A DNA stretch of 64,000 bases from Pseudomonas fluorescens Q2-87 (GCF_000281895.1 NZ_CM001558.1:2670556-2734555), one strand, 5' to 3'. Shown: positions 1 to 8,300, counted from the stretch's first letter. The notes: generated from the letters alone by a model not told the origin. Made by a program: numbers and translations.

Positions 1-2
1 CC

Positions 3-464
3 ATCGAAGTGCCCTTGAGCGCCACGGCACCCAAGCCCTTGCCATGCCTGGACATGAGCGAGCCGATGCTGGAGCGACTGCGCGGGGCGCGGGTCTGGGT
101 GCTGGATAACGACGCGGCGATCTGCGCCGGCATGCGCACGTTGCTGGAGGGCTGGGGTTGCCAGGTGGTGACGGCATTGTCGGAACAGGACCTGGCGCGC
201 CAGGTGGACAACTACCATGCCGAGGCCGACTTGCTGATCGCCGACTATCACCTGGACCACGATCAGAACGGCGTGGACGCGGTGGCGCGGATCAACGCCT
301 GTCGCGCCTCAGCGATCCCGGCCATGATGATCACGGCCAACTACAGCAACGAACTCAAGCAGCAGATCCGCGAGCGCGGCCACACCTTGATGCACAAGCC
401 GGTGCGGCCGATGAAGTTGAAGATCGCGATGAGTCATCTGTTGGGTCTGCCCCGCAACCCTTGA
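3..464 (+). CDS. Hybrid sensor histidine kinase, C-terminal receiver domain (5' end outside window)
   Basis: Only the last 153 codons are present. The reading frame is open to the left edge, and the first residues (IEVPLS) look like the end of a HATPase domain, as in the complete kinase at 21228-22598. The rest is a CheY-like receiver: the acidic pair in VLDNDA, the phospho-acceptor Asp in LIADYHLDH and the conserved Lys in MHKPVRP are all visible. By position beside the LuxR-type regulator and the quinoprotein genes it corresponds to the hybrid kinase that opens the ped/erc island in other pseudomonads. It would sense alcohol or redox status, but the input domain cannot be seen. It is a paralogue of the kinase at 21228-22598, with similar receiver wording (ADFHLDH). 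Confidence 0.85.
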   Translation: MEVPLSATAPKPLPCLDMSEPMLERLRGARVWVLDNDAAICAGMRTLLEGWGCQVVTALSEQDLARQVDNYHAEADLLIADYHLDHDQNGVDAVARINACRASAIPAMMITANYSNELKQQIRERGHTLMHKPVRPMKLKIAMSHLLGLPRNP

Positions 465-478
465 GCCGAACCCGATTC

Positions 479-600
479 TGTGGCGAGGGAGCTTGCTCCC
501 GCTGGGGCGCGAAGCGGCCCTGAAACCTGAGAACTCGGTCTGCCTGTCAGATCCATGGGGCTGCTGCGCAGCCCAGCGGGAGCAAGCTCCCTCGCCACAG
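479..600. repeat. Inverted REP pair, family A (GTGGCGAGGGAGCTTGCTCC)
   Basis: Two REP-like palindromes face each other: TGTGGCGAGGGAGCTTGCTCC at the left end and its inverted copy ending CCCTCGCCACAG at the right, with GGGCTGCTGCGCAGCCC between. This is the REPIN arrangement common in P. fluorescens. It lies between two convergent genes. Confidence 0.9.
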
Positions 601-619
601 GGGACCAGGGGGTATCTGT

Positions 620-1291
620 TCAGCGCCGCAGGTAAGCCCCGAAATCAATGTCCCCGGCACTGAGGATCGCCTGCACCCGGTTGTGTACGTTGAGCTTGCG
701 CAGGATCGCCGAGACATGGGCCTTGACCGTGGTTTCGGCGATGTCCAGGGTGTAGGCGATCTGCTTGTTCGACTCGCCCTTGGTCATGCGTTCAAGCACC
801 AGCAGTTGCTTGCGGGTCAGGGCCTGGAGCAGTTCCGGGGGGAACGCCGGGGTTTCGTTCAGGCGCCGGCCCATCGGGCTTTTCTGGGTACGGATGATGT
901 CTGGCGGCAGGTACACGTTGCCATTGAGGATTTGCTCGATGGCGTCGGTCATCTGTGAGCGTGGCGAGGATTTAGTGATGAACCCCACCGCACCATAAGT
1001 GATGGCTTGCAGCACCACCTGCTTGTCCTGCTCGGCGGAAACGATCACCACGGGAATCGTCGGCGCCTCGTTGCGCAGGTTGATCAGGCCATTGAGCCCA
1101 TGCATGCCCGGCATGTTCAGGTCCAGCAGGATCAGGTCCAGGTCGTCGTGTTCGCGGGTCAGTGCCAAGGCGCTGTCCAGGTCGGCGGTTTCCATCACCT
1201 CGCTGCCAGGAAATCCGTCGCTGATGACGTTGTGGATGGCTTCGCGAAACAGTGGGTGATCGTCGGCTATCAGGATTTTATACATGGCCAT
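620..1291 (-). CDS. agmR: LuxR/NarL-family response regulator of the quinoprotein island (AgmR/PedR1-like)
   Basis: A 223-residue DNA-binding response regulator. The receiver occupies about residues 4-120, with acidic pocket D10-D11 and phospho-acceptor D57 in [11 protein letters not shown] NarL-type helix-turn-helix follows at about 155-215 ([25 protein letters not shown]). Position between a hybrid kinase and the PQQ-associated genes matches AgmR/ErbR/PedR1, which activates cytochrome c550, PQQ synthesis and related genes in other pseudomonads; the assignment is by family and position. Two in-frame ATGs (1291 and 1285) follow a GAGG; the longer form is given. The leader carries a 7/8 match to the Crc/Hfq motif. 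It may be the protein that binds the shared CTACC box described elsewhere in this table. Confidence 0.85.
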   Translation of the reverse strand: MAMYKILIADDHPLFREAIHNVISDGFPGSEVMETADLDSALALTREHDDLDLILLDLNMPGMHGLNGLINLRNEAPTIPVVIVSAEQDKQVVLQAITYGAVGFITKSSPRSQMTDAIEQILNGNVYLPPDIIRTQKSPMGRRLNETPAFPPELLQALTRKQLLVLERMTKGESNKQIAYTLDIAETTVKAHVSAILRKLNVHNRVQAILSAGDIDFGAYLRR

Positions 1292-1341
1292 TCACCTCGT
1301 TATTGTCTTATGGGCAGAGCAGTTGCACGCAGTATTCAACA

Positions 1342-1875
1342 TCACGGAAAGGGCTCGGGCCGGGCTGCTTGCACGGGCAGGTTGGCCGCTTCCCAGGCAT
1401 CGAGGCCATCGCGATACCAGTACAGTTGCTTATAGCCCATGGCAGCGGCGCGTTTTACCGCGTTCCAGCTCAACCAGCAATCGGAGCGGCAATAAAAGAC
1501 CAGCGGTTGGTCCGTCCGCCCGGCGGTGGCCTTGCGCAAGTGCTGGCTGAAGTAATCCTGCCAGGCCGGGTCCAGGTCGCCGTCGCCGGTGTTGGCCAGC
1601 CACAGGCTGCCTGGAAGATTGGCATGGGGTTCGTTGTCGATAAAGCGTCCCTGGACCCACGGCCGGCGGTAGACGTCGATCAGGAGGGGCGGCGAGGGTT
1701 GTTCGAGCAGTTGCTGCAAGGCGGGCGTATCGAGGGTCTGCGCACCGTCAACGGCGGCGGGTGTCGGGCTGCGGTATTGGGCAATGCGATAGCCCTGCGG
1801 GGAAAACAGCAGCGTATCGGCCTGGGCGGCATTCAGCGCCAGGCCCAGCAAGACCATCGCCAGCAAACGGGGCAT
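1342..1875 (-). CDS. PQQ-dependent catabolism-associated rhodanese-like protein with CxxxCW motif
   Basis: A 177-residue exported protein. The start at 1875 is chosen because it gives a clean signal peptide (MPRLLAMVLLGLALNAAQA); the longer open frame runs into promoter sequence. The fold resembles a rhodanese domain, with FYCRSDCWLSW carrying C129 and C133 followed by W134. This is the signature of the family known as PQQ-dependent catabolism-associated CXXCW protein, found only near PQQ alcohol dehydrogenases. Its biochemical role is unknown. A rhodanese-like fold and paired Cys suggest sulfur or disulfide chemistry in the periplasm (inference). A copy of the shared CTACY...GCATTC promoter element lies about 55-95 bases upstream. 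Confidence 0.8.
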   Translation of the reverse strand: MPRLLAMVLLGLALNAAQADTLLFSPQGYRIAQYRSPTPAAVDGAQTLDTPALQQLLEQPSPPLLIDVYRRPWVQGRFIDNEPHANLPGSLWLANTGDGDLDPAWQDYFSQHLRKATAGRTDQPLVFYCRSDCWLSWNAVKRAAAMGYKQLYWYRDGLDAWEAANLPVQAARPEPFP

Positions 1876-1928
1876 AGGATTTATCCTTTTTGTTATGCGC
1901 CCATTACATGCCAGGGTGAAGGTCTTGT

Positions 1929-1970
1929 GAATGCGACCATAGACAGGAAAACCGGTACTAAAGTAGTAAT
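1929..1970 (-). promoter_or_regulatory. Shared quinoprotein-regulon box upstream of the CxxxCW gene
   Basis: Read on the gene strand this is CTACTTTAGTACC followed 32 bases on by GCATTC. The plus-strand core TACTAAAGTAGTAA (1956-1969) is very close to TACCAAGGTAGTAA at 5885-5898. Both cores lie about 80 bases upstream of their start codons, which suggests one regulator for both. Confidence 0.55.
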
Positions 1971-1994
1971 TTGGATATATGCAGGTCGACACAG

Positions 1995-2090
1995 CCCTGT
2001 GGGAGCGGGCTTGCTCGCGAAAGCGGTGATTCAGCTTGAATCAATGTTGAATGTGCCGCCGTCTTCGCGAGCAAGCCCGCTCCCACAGGG
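1995..2090. repeat. Inverted REP pair, family B (CTGTGGGAGCGGGCTTGCTCGCGAA)
   Basis: Two facing copies of the family B palindrome (TGTGGGAGCGGGCTTGCTCG and its reverse complement ending GCTCCCACAG) are separated by about 40 bases. They lie between the permease stop and the CxxxCW gene promoter. Confidence 0.9.
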
Positions 2091-2106
2091 CCTGGCGCTA
2101 ACTGGT

Positions 2107-2898
2107 TCAACCCGCCTTGCGCAACGCCGCTTGCTGCGGATTGAAGGTCCACACCGCCAGCAACGCAAACAGCAACGTCAGTCCCACGCACACCGCCATC
2201 GCCAACGGGTTGAACTGTTCGTACAGGGCAAAACGTACCAACTCCACCCCATGGGTGAACGGATTGACCGCGCACAGCCAGTACAGCCAAGGACTGGCCT
2301 CGAGCATTTTCCACAACGGATACAGCGCCGAAGACAGGAAGAACATCGGAAAAATCACGAAATTCATCACCCCGGCGAAGTTCTCCAGTTGCCGGATGGC
2401 GTTGGACAGCAACAGGCCCAGGGCACTGAGCAGCAGCGCCACCAACAGCAGGGCCGGCAAGGCCATTAGCAGGCCCATGGTCGGCGGCTGGATGCCATAC
2501 AGCCAAGCGATGGCGAGAAACGCATAGACCTGCAACAGCGAGATCAGCGAAGTCGCCAGCAACTTGCTCGCCAGCAGGAAAGCCCGGGGCAGGGGACTGG
2601 TGAGCAATACGCGCATGCTGCCCATTTCCCGGTCATAGACCATCGACAGCGAACCCTGCATGCCGTTGAACAACAGGATCATGCAGGCCAGCCCCGGCAC
2701 GATGTACACCTCGTAGGGGACGTAGGTGTCATAGGGCGCAATGATCGCAATACCGAGGGCCGCGCGAAACCCGGCGGCGAACACCAGCAACCACAGCAGC
2801 GGCCGCACCAGGGCACTGAGCAGTCGCGTGCGTTGCAGCACGAAGCGCAGCCACTCGCGCGTGACGATCCCGCTGAAACAATGCCAGTACGCGCTCAT
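2107..2898 (-). CDS. ABC-2 type transporter permease of the PQQ alcohol-oxidation island
   Basis: A 263-residue membrane protein with six predicted hydrophobic segments, typical of ABC-2 exporter permeases. It is oriented like, and translationally coupled (ATGA overlap at 2895-2898) to, the ATPase upstream. The family is the ABC permease found beside PQQ-dependent alcohol dehydrogenases (PedC-like in 2-phenylethanol clusters). The substrate is unknown. By architecture it should export, yet the same gene run encodes a periplasmic binding protein of an importer type, which is an odd combination. It probably works with the ATPase at 2895-3626. Confidence 0.85.
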   Translation of the reverse strand: MSAYWHCFSGIVTREWLRFVLQRTRLLSALVRPLLWLLVFAAGFRAALGIAIIAPYDTYVPYEVYIVPGLACMILLFNGMQGSLSMVYDREMGSMRVLLTSPLPRAFLLASKLLATSLISLLQVYAFLAIAWLYGIQPPTMGLLMALPALLLVALLLSALGLLLSNAIRQLENFAGVMNFVIFPMFFLSSALYPLWKMLEASPWLYWLCAVNPFTHGVELVRFALYEQFNPLAMAVCVGLTLLFALLAVWTFNPQQAALRKAG

Positions 2899-3626
2899 GG
2901 CTGGACTCCGGAGGCAGTCAAACGGTTAAAGGCCGAACCCAGGGTGCCGCCATGTTCCAGGCTCACCGCGTCGGCCTGCCCGCTGGCGACCAGGCGGCCC
3001 TGGTGCACGATCAATAGATCGTCGCTGGGTTGCACCTCGTCCAACAGGTGAGTGGTCCAGAGCACGCTGATGCCGTGTTCGCTGCACAGTTGCCGAATAT
3101 GCAGGCCGAGGGCCAGGCGGCTGGCCGGATCAAGGCCGACGCTGGGTTCGTCCAGCAGCAGCAAGCGCGGTTCATGCAACAGGGCCCGGGCGATTTCCAC
3201 CCGGCGCCGATGCCCTCCGTTGAGGTCGCGCACCCGCTCATGGCGGCGCTCGGTCAGGTGCTGGCGGGCCAGTTCGGCATCGAGACGGGCGCTGCCATGA
3301 CGCCGCGAAAAACCATGCAACGCCAAGTGGTAGCGCAGGTTTTGCTCAATGCTCAAGTCCAGGTCCAGGGTGCTCTGTTGGAACACCACGCCCAACTGGC
3401 GCAGGGCCGGCCGGGGCGATTTTTGCAGTGAATGCCCCCCGACGCGGATATCGCCGCGTTGCAGATCGTACAGGCGCGTGAGCAGGGCGATCAGCGTCGA
3501 CTTGCCGGCTCCGTTGGGCCCCAGCAGCGCTGCGAAACGCCCGGCGGGCAGGTTGAAAGTCATGCGTTTGAGGGCTTCGCGTGCGCCGTAGGCAAAGCTC
3601 AGGTCAATCACCTCAAGGGCGTTCAT
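2895..3626 (-). CDS. ABC transporter ATP-binding protein of the PQQ alcohol-oxidation island
   Basis: A 243-residue ATPase with all hallmarks: Walker A GPNGAGKST near residue 40, signature NGGHRRRVEIARALL (a variant of LSGGQ) and Walker B LLLLDEPSVGLD, followed by the switch His in WTTHLL. The start at 3626 (ATG) is preferred to a GTG at 3647 because it overlaps the stop of the beta-propeller gene in an ATGA, and the downstream permease overlaps in the same way. The three genes are therefore one translational unit. The signature carries NGGH in place of LSGG, a deviation also seen in ABC-2 exporter ATPases. Confidence 0.88.
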   Translation of the reverse strand: MNALEVIDLSFAYGAREALKRMTFNLPAGRFAALLGPNGAGKSTLIALLTRLYDLQRGDIRVGGHSLQKSPRPALRQLGVVFQQSTLDLDLSIEQNLRYHLALHGFSRRHGSARLDAELARQHLTERRHERVRDLNGGHRRRVEIARALLHEPRLLLLDEPSVGLDPASRLALGLHIRQLCSEHGISVLWTTHLLDEVQPSDDLLIVHQGRLVASGQADAVSLEHGGTLGSAFNRLTASGVQP

Positions 3627-4612
3627 GGTGTCACCACCACGCCCCACGGATAGCGCCCGACCTTCACCGACTTGAGCACCTTGCGGCTCTGTACATCAAT
3701 CACCGAGACATCGCCGCTGACGCCATTGGTTGCTAGCAATTGCTTCTGGTCCGGGGTGAACGCTAACTGCCAGACCCGTCGGCCCACCAGCAGGTAATCC
3801 AGCACTTCGAAGGTCTTGGCATCGATGACTGCCACGTGATTGGCCGGGCCCAGGGCAACGAAGGCGAACTTGCCGTCGGCGCTGAGCTTGATGCCCACCG
3901 GTTGCACCTTGTCCGGGTGCACACCCTTGATCTGGAACGTCAGGGTCTCGAGGATTTTGCGCGTCGCCACGTCGAGAATCGTCAAGGTCCCGCCGATTTC
4001 CGCCGAGGCCCAGAGCTGTGAGCCGTCGCGGCTGAACTCGACGAAACGAGGCCGCTGGTCGACCAGGGTGCTGTCGGCCAGGGTCTGGGTGCTGGTGTCG
4101 ATCCAGTGCAGCATGTTGGTGGTCTCACTGGTGTTGACCGCCCACCTGCCATCGGGGCTGACCGCCATGCCTTCGGGCTCGACGCCCACGCCGATCTGCC
4201 CCAGCACTTCGGAGGTCTGGGTGTCGATCACCGTCACCAGGGCGTCGTCCTCGTTGGAGACGTAGAGCCAGCGGTCGTTGGGGTGCAGGGCGAATTGCTC
4301 CGGGTCTTTGCCGGAGGGCAGTTCCTTGATGATCTTGCGTGTGGCCACGTCCATCACCTGGACCCGGTCCGAATCACTGGCGCAGATGTACAGCAGGCGA
4401 TTGTCGTGGGAGAGCAGCAGGCCTCGGGGACGCTGGCCCACCGGCAGGGTCTCGATGACTTCCAGGCTCTGCATGTCGATCAGGCTCAGGCTGTTGTCTT
4501 TCTCGTTGGAGACCCAGGCGATGCTGGCGGCGGCGGGACCGGCGGCAAGCAACGCAGCGCCCAGGGCGAAGGCTTGGCAGAGCAGGGCCGGGTAAAACGG
4601 CGGGCGGCGCAT
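3623..4612 (-). CDS. Periplasmic YVTN-type beta-propeller protein, PQQ-catabolism associated
   Basis: A 329-residue protein with a signal peptide ending near AAGPAAA, followed by about seven repeats of the form VxVIDxxTxxVLxxIxVGxxPxG, typical of YVTN/NHL-like propellers (for example GVEPEGMAVSPDGRW). Related proteins sit with the ABC genes in PQQ alcohol clusters; the function is unknown and no catalytic residues are evident. It may act as a periplasmic scaffold or binding partner. Its leader contains two overlapping perfect AAnAAyAA motifs just before the AAGGA ribosome binding site, suggesting Crc/Hfq repression. Confidence 0.85.
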   Translation of the reverse strand: MRRPPFYPALLCQAFALGAALLAAGPAAASIAWVSNEKDNSLSLIDMQSLEVIETLPVGQRPRGLLLSHDNRLLYICASDSDRVQVMDVATRKIIKELPSGKDPEQFALHPNDRWLYVSNEDDALVTVIDTQTSEVLGQIGVGVEPEGMAVSPDGRWAVNTSETTNMLHWIDTSTQTLADSTLVDQRPRFVEFSRDGSQLWASAEIGGTLTILDVATRKILETLTFQIKGVHPDKVQPVGIKLSADGKFAFVALGPANHVAVIDAKTFEVLDYLLVGRRVWQLAFTPDQKQLLATNGVSGDVSVIDVQSRKVLKSVKVGRYPWGVVVTP

Positions 4613-4622
4613 GGCGGTTTCC

Positions 4623-4633
4623 TTATTGTTGTT
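4623..4633 (-). promoter_or_regulatory. Crc/Hfq-type CA motif (AACAACAATAA) before the beta-propeller gene
   Basis: On the coding strand AACAACAATAA contains two overlapping matches to AAnAAyAA immediately upstream of AAGGA and the ATG. Confidence 0.6.
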
Positions 4634-4638
4634 ATCGA

Positions 4639-5805
4639 TCAGGGATAGCGGCAGCTCACTTCGGGCTGGTCGTAGCCCAAGCTGTCCATTTCATTGGTGG
4701 GGTGCAGAAAACCTTCCTGGGGCGAAGTGCTGACCAGCGCGCGCGGCTGGACCAGCTCGATCGGCTGGCGCAGTTGGCCGTTCCATGGCCGATAGCTGAG
4801 CTTGCGGCCTTTGAAACCGTCCAGGGGCAATTGCTCGCTGAGGGCCAGTTGGCGGATCGCGAACGGGTCGTCCTGCCGCAACTTGCTCACGGCGGCGGCG
4901 ATGCTGCGCACAGCGATCCAGGCGGCAAAATCCCGGTCGTTCATCCAGCGTCCGGCCAGGGCTTCGAAGCGTTTTTGCAGTTGCGCCGCGCCGTAGGTTT
5001 CCACGGTCTTGTGCCAGCCGGTGGGTGTCAGCCCTTGGGTGCCGGCCACCGGGCGGGGAAACCAGGTCTGGTAGGGCACGTATTCGCCGAAGTCGCCGCG
5101 TTCGTCGGCCACCAGCACCACGTCGTACTCGGCTGTCTGGGTGAAGAGTGGCATGTCGGCCTGGGCGCTGCGGCGCTGGTCGTTGTCGAACTGCCAGGGT
5201 TTTTCCGCGACGATTTTCATGCCGAAGCGTTTCATGGCCCGGCGCAGTGCGGCGGCGTAGGCCTGGTCCTCGGGCGTTTGGCCGACGATGAGCAAGGCTC
5301 GCTGCCATTTGCGCACCACGCTGAACTGCACCAGCGCATCGGCGAGCATCGCGCGGTCGGGCAGGCTGTGCAGCACGTTGCCCAGGCAGTCGGTGGTGCG
5401 CAGGCTGTCGTCGGGGCTGCCGGCGTTGAACAGGAGGCTATCGGGAAAAGCGGCACTGAGTTGGCGCAGGGTGTCGGCAGGGGCGTTGACCACGAACAGC
5501 CGCAGGCCTTGGTCGTGTTGCGTCCGGGCGGCCTGGAGCAGTGCCTCGGGACTGTCGACGCTGGCGCTTTCCAGACGGTAGTCATGCTTGAGGAAACGCC
5601 CGGTGCTGTTGCTGTCGATGATGGCCAGCTCGGCGCCGCGCAAACCGGCATCGGTGGGTTCGGCAATCACGTTGGACAGCAGCGGCCCTGGGTCGGGGCG
5701 ATACCCCAGGTAGCCGATGCGCACCTGCAACGGCGCAGCATCGCCCCCATGAGCGGAGGCCGCTGCCAGCAGAAAAACCAGGGCGTAACCGACGAGCCGG
5801 CGCAT
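4639..5805 (-). CDS. Periplasmic substrate-binding protein (branched-chain receptor type), PQQ-catabolism associated
   Basis: A 388-residue protein. The start at 5805 is chosen over 5835 because GGAGG lies six bases upstream and the protein then begins with a clean signal peptide (MRRLVGYALVFLLAAASAHG). The mature part has the type I periplasmic-binding fold of the Leu/Ile/Val receptor class. It is named in databases for its link to PQQ alcohol dehydrogenase clusters; the ligand is unknown and could be an alcohol, an acid or a PQQ-related compound. It is the first gene of a minus-strand run (binding protein, propeller, ATPase, permease) and has the shared CTACC...GCAT promoter element upstream. 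Confidence 0.85.
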   Translation of the reverse strand: MRRLVGYALVFLLAAASAHGGDAAPLQVRIGYLGYRPDPGPLLSNVIAEPTDAGLRGAELAIIDSNSTGRFLKHDYRLESASVDSPEALLQAARTQHDQGLRLFVVNAPADTLRQLSAAFPDSLLFNAGSPDDSLRTTDCLGNVLHSLPDRAMLADALVQFSVVRKWQRALLIVGQTPEDQAYAAALRRAMKRFGMKIVAEKPWQFDNDQRRSAQADMPLFTQTAEYDVVLVADERGDFGEYVPYQTWFPRPVAGTQGLTPTGWHKTVETYGAAQLQKRFEALAGRWMNDRDFAAWIAVRSIAAAVSKLRQDDPFAIRQLALSEQLPLDGFKGRKLSYRPWNGQLRQPIELVQPRALVSTSPQEGFLHPTNEMDSLGYDQPEVSCRYP

Positions 5806-5858
5806 GACATCCTCCATTGCAGGTAGCGCCAGCATAGGAACCCCGTGGCCGTGGGGAA

Positions 5859-5899
5859 ATATGCAGAAAGTACCGCCGGGGCAGTACCAAGGTAGTAAC
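5859..5899 (-). promoter_or_regulatory. Shared quinoprotein-regulon box upstream of the binding-protein gene
   Basis: The gene strand reads CTACCTTGGTACTGC, then GCATAT 31 bases from the start of the box. The core TACCAAGGTA on the plus strand is a perfect palindrome. The distance to the start codon (80 bases from the core) equals that of the box before the CxxxCW gene. Confidence 0.55.
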
Positions 5900-5960
5900 T
5901 CAACGGGGATGGCAGGGTTTTACGATGCAAGGCAATCGTCATCATCTGGAGCGACAGACC

Positions 5961-6230
5961 ATGCGGATTCTCAAGACCCTGCTGCTGCCGTTTCTGTTGA
6001 TTCTGAGTTTGATCGGGGTTGATCGGCTGCCCGGTAAACACGGATTGTGCGATCGCCAAAGAACATGCAAACAACCCGGATCTCCTGTGGGAGCGGGCTT
6101 GCTCGCGAAGGCGGCAGCATTGTCGAAATCGACGCAAGATGATCCACCGCTTTCGCGAGCAAGCCCGCTCCCACAGGGGATTTGCGTCCGGAGCTGGGGG
6201 TGTGAGTTTGTCCCAGCAATGGAGCGCTAA
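5961..6230 (+). CDS. Doubtful small ORF with hydrophobic N-terminus running into a REP pair
   Basis: An 89-codon frame starting MRILKTLLLPFLLILSLIGV, preceded by GGAG about nine bases upstream. The first 22 residues look like a signal or membrane segment with normal codon use. The rest (VGAGLLAK...LSRASPLPQ) is a translation of the REP pair at 6084-6179 and is probably not functional. It may be a small gene whose 3' end was overwritten by the repeats, or chance. No family is recognised. Confidence 0.25.
   Translation: MRILKTLLLPFLLILSLIGVDRLPGKHGLCDRQRTCKQPGSPVGAGLLAKAAALSKSTQDDPPLSRASPLPQGICVRSWGCEFVPAMER
6084..6179. repeat. Inverted REP pair, family B
   Basis: CCTGTGGGAGCGGGCTTGCT and its inverted copy (AGCCCGCTCCCACAGG) are separated by about 40 bases. 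Confidence 0.9.
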
Positions 6231-6232
6231 GC

Positions 6233-7486
6233 ATGTCGGCCCTCTGGCGAATCAACCTCTGGGTCACGGCGTTTTTTGCCCTGGTGACCCTGGCCTGCGC
6301 CATCCTGTTGTTGCATCAGGCTGTCGCTGACGTGAAGCGCGAGCTGCAATCGGCCGAGTCGGTGGTGCATTACCTGCGCGAAACCGCCGAGCGCGATCCG
6401 GCCAGCCTCCAGTCGCGGTTGACCGGCAGCCTGCGTCATGTGCGGGTTCATTGGCTTGCGCCAGGGGCCGCGCTTGCGGCGGATGAAGGCGGGATCCAGG
6501 CCTGGCTGGGCCGTCACTTGCTGGACGATGGCCCTGCTGCGCAGGTGGTGGACCTGCGTGACGGTCGGCGGGCGTGGATTGCCGTCGATCCGAAGGATGA
6601 GATCGAGGAAATTATCGATTCGCTTGTGCAACTGCTGGGCGTCTGCGCGATGGCGCTGTTGCTCAGCCTGCTGGTGATTCGCTGGGGCGTGCGCCGGGGC
6701 ATGCGCTGGCTGGACGAGTTGCTGCATGCGCTGCGCCAGGTGTCTGCCGGGAACTTACAGGTGCGCTTGCCCGCTGAAGGTGTCCCGGAGGCGCAGCAAC
6801 TGGCGGGGCATTTCAACCGCATGACTACCGGCCTGGCCCAGGCCCGGGCGGACAATGCCCGGCTCACCGAGGCCTTGTTGGCCGTGCAGGAAGAAGAGCG
6901 CCGCCAACTGGCGCAAACCCTGCACGACGACCTGGGCCAGTACGTGGCGGGCATTCGCGCCCGGGCCTGTCTATTACGTTTGGTGGCCGATCAGCCGGCA
7001 TCGCTGGCGCAGACTGTCAGCCAGCTGGAAGATCATTGCGAGCACCTGCACCAAGGGTTCCGAGCGTTGGTGCATGACCTGTACCCGGTGGTGCTGCAGC
7101 ACCTGCCGATGGGCGACGCCATCGCTTCGCTGGCCGAGCAATGGCAAAAAAACCAAGGCATTCGCTGTCGTCTTTGGGTCGATGAGGTGCTGCCGCAGCT
7201 GTCCGCACCGGACAAGACTCATCTGTATCGCCTGTTGCAGGAAGCGCTGACCAATGTAGCCCGGCACGCGGACGCAACCGAGGTGCGGATTCGCCTGCGA
7301 CATCGCGCAGGACACCTGCGTTTGCTGATACGCGACAACGGCCGCGGGGCGACGCAGCCAGCGCGCGCTGGGGTTGGCCTGCATTCGATGGCTGAACGAG
7401 CCCGTAGCCTCGGTGGCGAGCTGCGCATCATCAGTCGACCGAATTGCGGGTGGGCGTTGGCTTTGAACATACCTTTGGAGGCGTGA
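6233..7486 (+). CDS. pedS2: NarL-type sensor histidine kinase of the quinoprotein island (PedS2-like)
   Basis: A 417-residue membrane kinase. A first membrane segment lies at about residues 8-28, a periplasmic sensor region at about 29-130 and a second membrane segment at about 133-155. HAMP follows at about 155-210, then a HisKA_3 dimerisation domain with H231 in QTLHDDLGQ, and a HATPase with NVARHA and DNGRG. It overlaps the next gene by one base (TGATG), so it pairs with that regulator. In P. putida the equivalent PedS2/PedR2 pair controls the switch between the calcium and lanthanide alcohol dehydrogenases. Gene position here matches, so metal sensing by the periplasmic loop is the likely job (inference). 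Confidence 0.85.
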   Translation: MSALWRINLWVTAFFALVTLACAILLLHQAVADVKRELQSAESVVHYLRETAERDPASLQSRLTGSLRHVRVHWLAPGAALAADEGGIQAWLGRHLLDDGPAAQVVDLRDGRRAWIAVDPKDEIEEIIDSLVQLLGVCAMALLLSLLVIRWGVRRGMRWLDELLHALRQVSAGNLQVRLPAEGVPEAQQLAGHFNRMTTGLAQARADNARLTEALLAVQEEERRQLAQTLHDDLGQYVAGIRARACLLRLVADQPASLAQTVSQLEDHCEHLHQGFRALVHDLYPVVLQHLPMGDAIASLAEQWQKNQGIRCRLWVDEVLPQLSAPDKTHLYRLLQEALTNVARHADATEVRIRLRHRAGHLRLLIRDNGRGATQPARAGVGLHSMAERARSLGGELRIISRPNCGWALALNIPLEA

Positions 7487-8124
7487 TGAACATCTTGTTG
7501 GTGGACGACCATGCAGTGGTTCGGCAGGGCTATGCCAGTCTTTTGCGAGCGCTGATGCCGCAGCTGCAGGTCCGGGAAGCAGCCACCGGTGAGGAGGCGC
7601 TGAACCAGGTCCAGGAGCAAGTGCCCCACCTGGTGATCATGGATTTCAGCCTGCCGGGCATCAGCGGCCTGGAAACCACCCGGCGCTTGCGCCAGCGCCT
7701 GCCGCAACTGCGGGTGTTGTTCTTCAGCATGCACGATGAGTTGCCGTTGGTGCGCCAGGCGCTGGACGCCGGTGCCGCCGGCTACCTGACCAAGAACTCG
7801 GCGCCCCAGGTGTTGATGGAGGCGGTGCGACGGGTACTGGCCGGGCATGCTTACATCGAGCCATCCCTGGCCACGCAACTGGCCTGCGCCAACTCCCGGG
7901 ACAACACCGACCCGCGCCTGCAATGCATGACCCAGCGAGAGCTGGAAATTTTCGTCATGCTCGCCAAAGGCACCCCCGCGCGCACCATCGCCGAACAGCT
8001 GTGCATCAGCGCCAAGACCGTGTCCAACCACCTGACACTGCTCAAGAGCAAGCTACAGGTCAGCTCCCATGCGGAATTGGTGCACTTGGGGATCGATATG
8101 GGGGTGGTGCGGGTGGCGGGCTGA
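7486..8124 (+). CDS. pedR2: LuxR/NarL-family response regulator (PedR2-like)
   Basis: A 212-residue regulator whose ATG shares its A with the TGA of the kinase. The receiver carries acidic residues D7-D8 and phospho-acceptor D53 in LVIMDFSLPG. A NarL-type HTH follows (MTQRELEIFVMLAKGTPARTIAEQL). It is probably phosphorylated by the adjacent kinase and acts at the quinoprotein promoters. A candidate target is the GGGAA-N-TTCCC inverted repeat upstream of both alcohol dehydrogenases, but this is inference. Confidence 0.87.
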   Translation: MNILLVDDHAVVRQGYASLLRALMPQLQVREAATGEEALNQVQEQVPHLVIMDFSLPGISGLETTRRLRQRLPQLRVLFFSMHDELPLVRQALDAGAAGYLTKNSAPQVLMEAVRRVLAGHAYIEPSLATQLACANSRDNTDPRLQCMTQRELEIFVMLAKGTPARTIAEQLCISAKTVSNHLTLLKSKLQVSSHAELVHLGIDMGVVRVAG

Positions 8125-8149
8125 ATATCTGGTTTGAAATGCGATCATT

Positions 8150-8282
8150 TGTGGCGAGGGAGCTTGCTCCCGCTGGGGTGCGGAGCGCCCCCAAAACCCG
8201 GCACCTCGGAGTATCAGGTTCATTGAGTTTGACCCTATTGGGGCTGCTTCGCAGCCCAGCGGGAGGAAGCTCCCTCGCCACA
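8150..8282. repeat. Inverted REP pair, family A
   Basis: GTGGCGAGGGAGCTTGCTCC at the left faces an inverted copy ending CTCCCTCGCCACA, with GGGGCTGCTTCGCAGCCC between. It lies between convergent genes. Confidence 0.9.
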
Positions 8283-8300
8283 GGGGAGGCGCGCGACCCG

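Larger units (their letters stand above)
5806..6232. other. Intergenic region between the binding-protein gene and the sensor kinase
   Basis: It holds the minus-strand promoter box (5859-5899), a doubtful small ORF (from 5961) and one inverted REP pair (6084-6179). Nothing else recognisable was found. Confidence 0.6.

Noticed and set aside
479..8282. Regularly recurring inverted repeats considered as CRISPR
   Set aside because: They are dispersed facing REP pairs, not direct repeats with equal spacers, and no cas genes are present.
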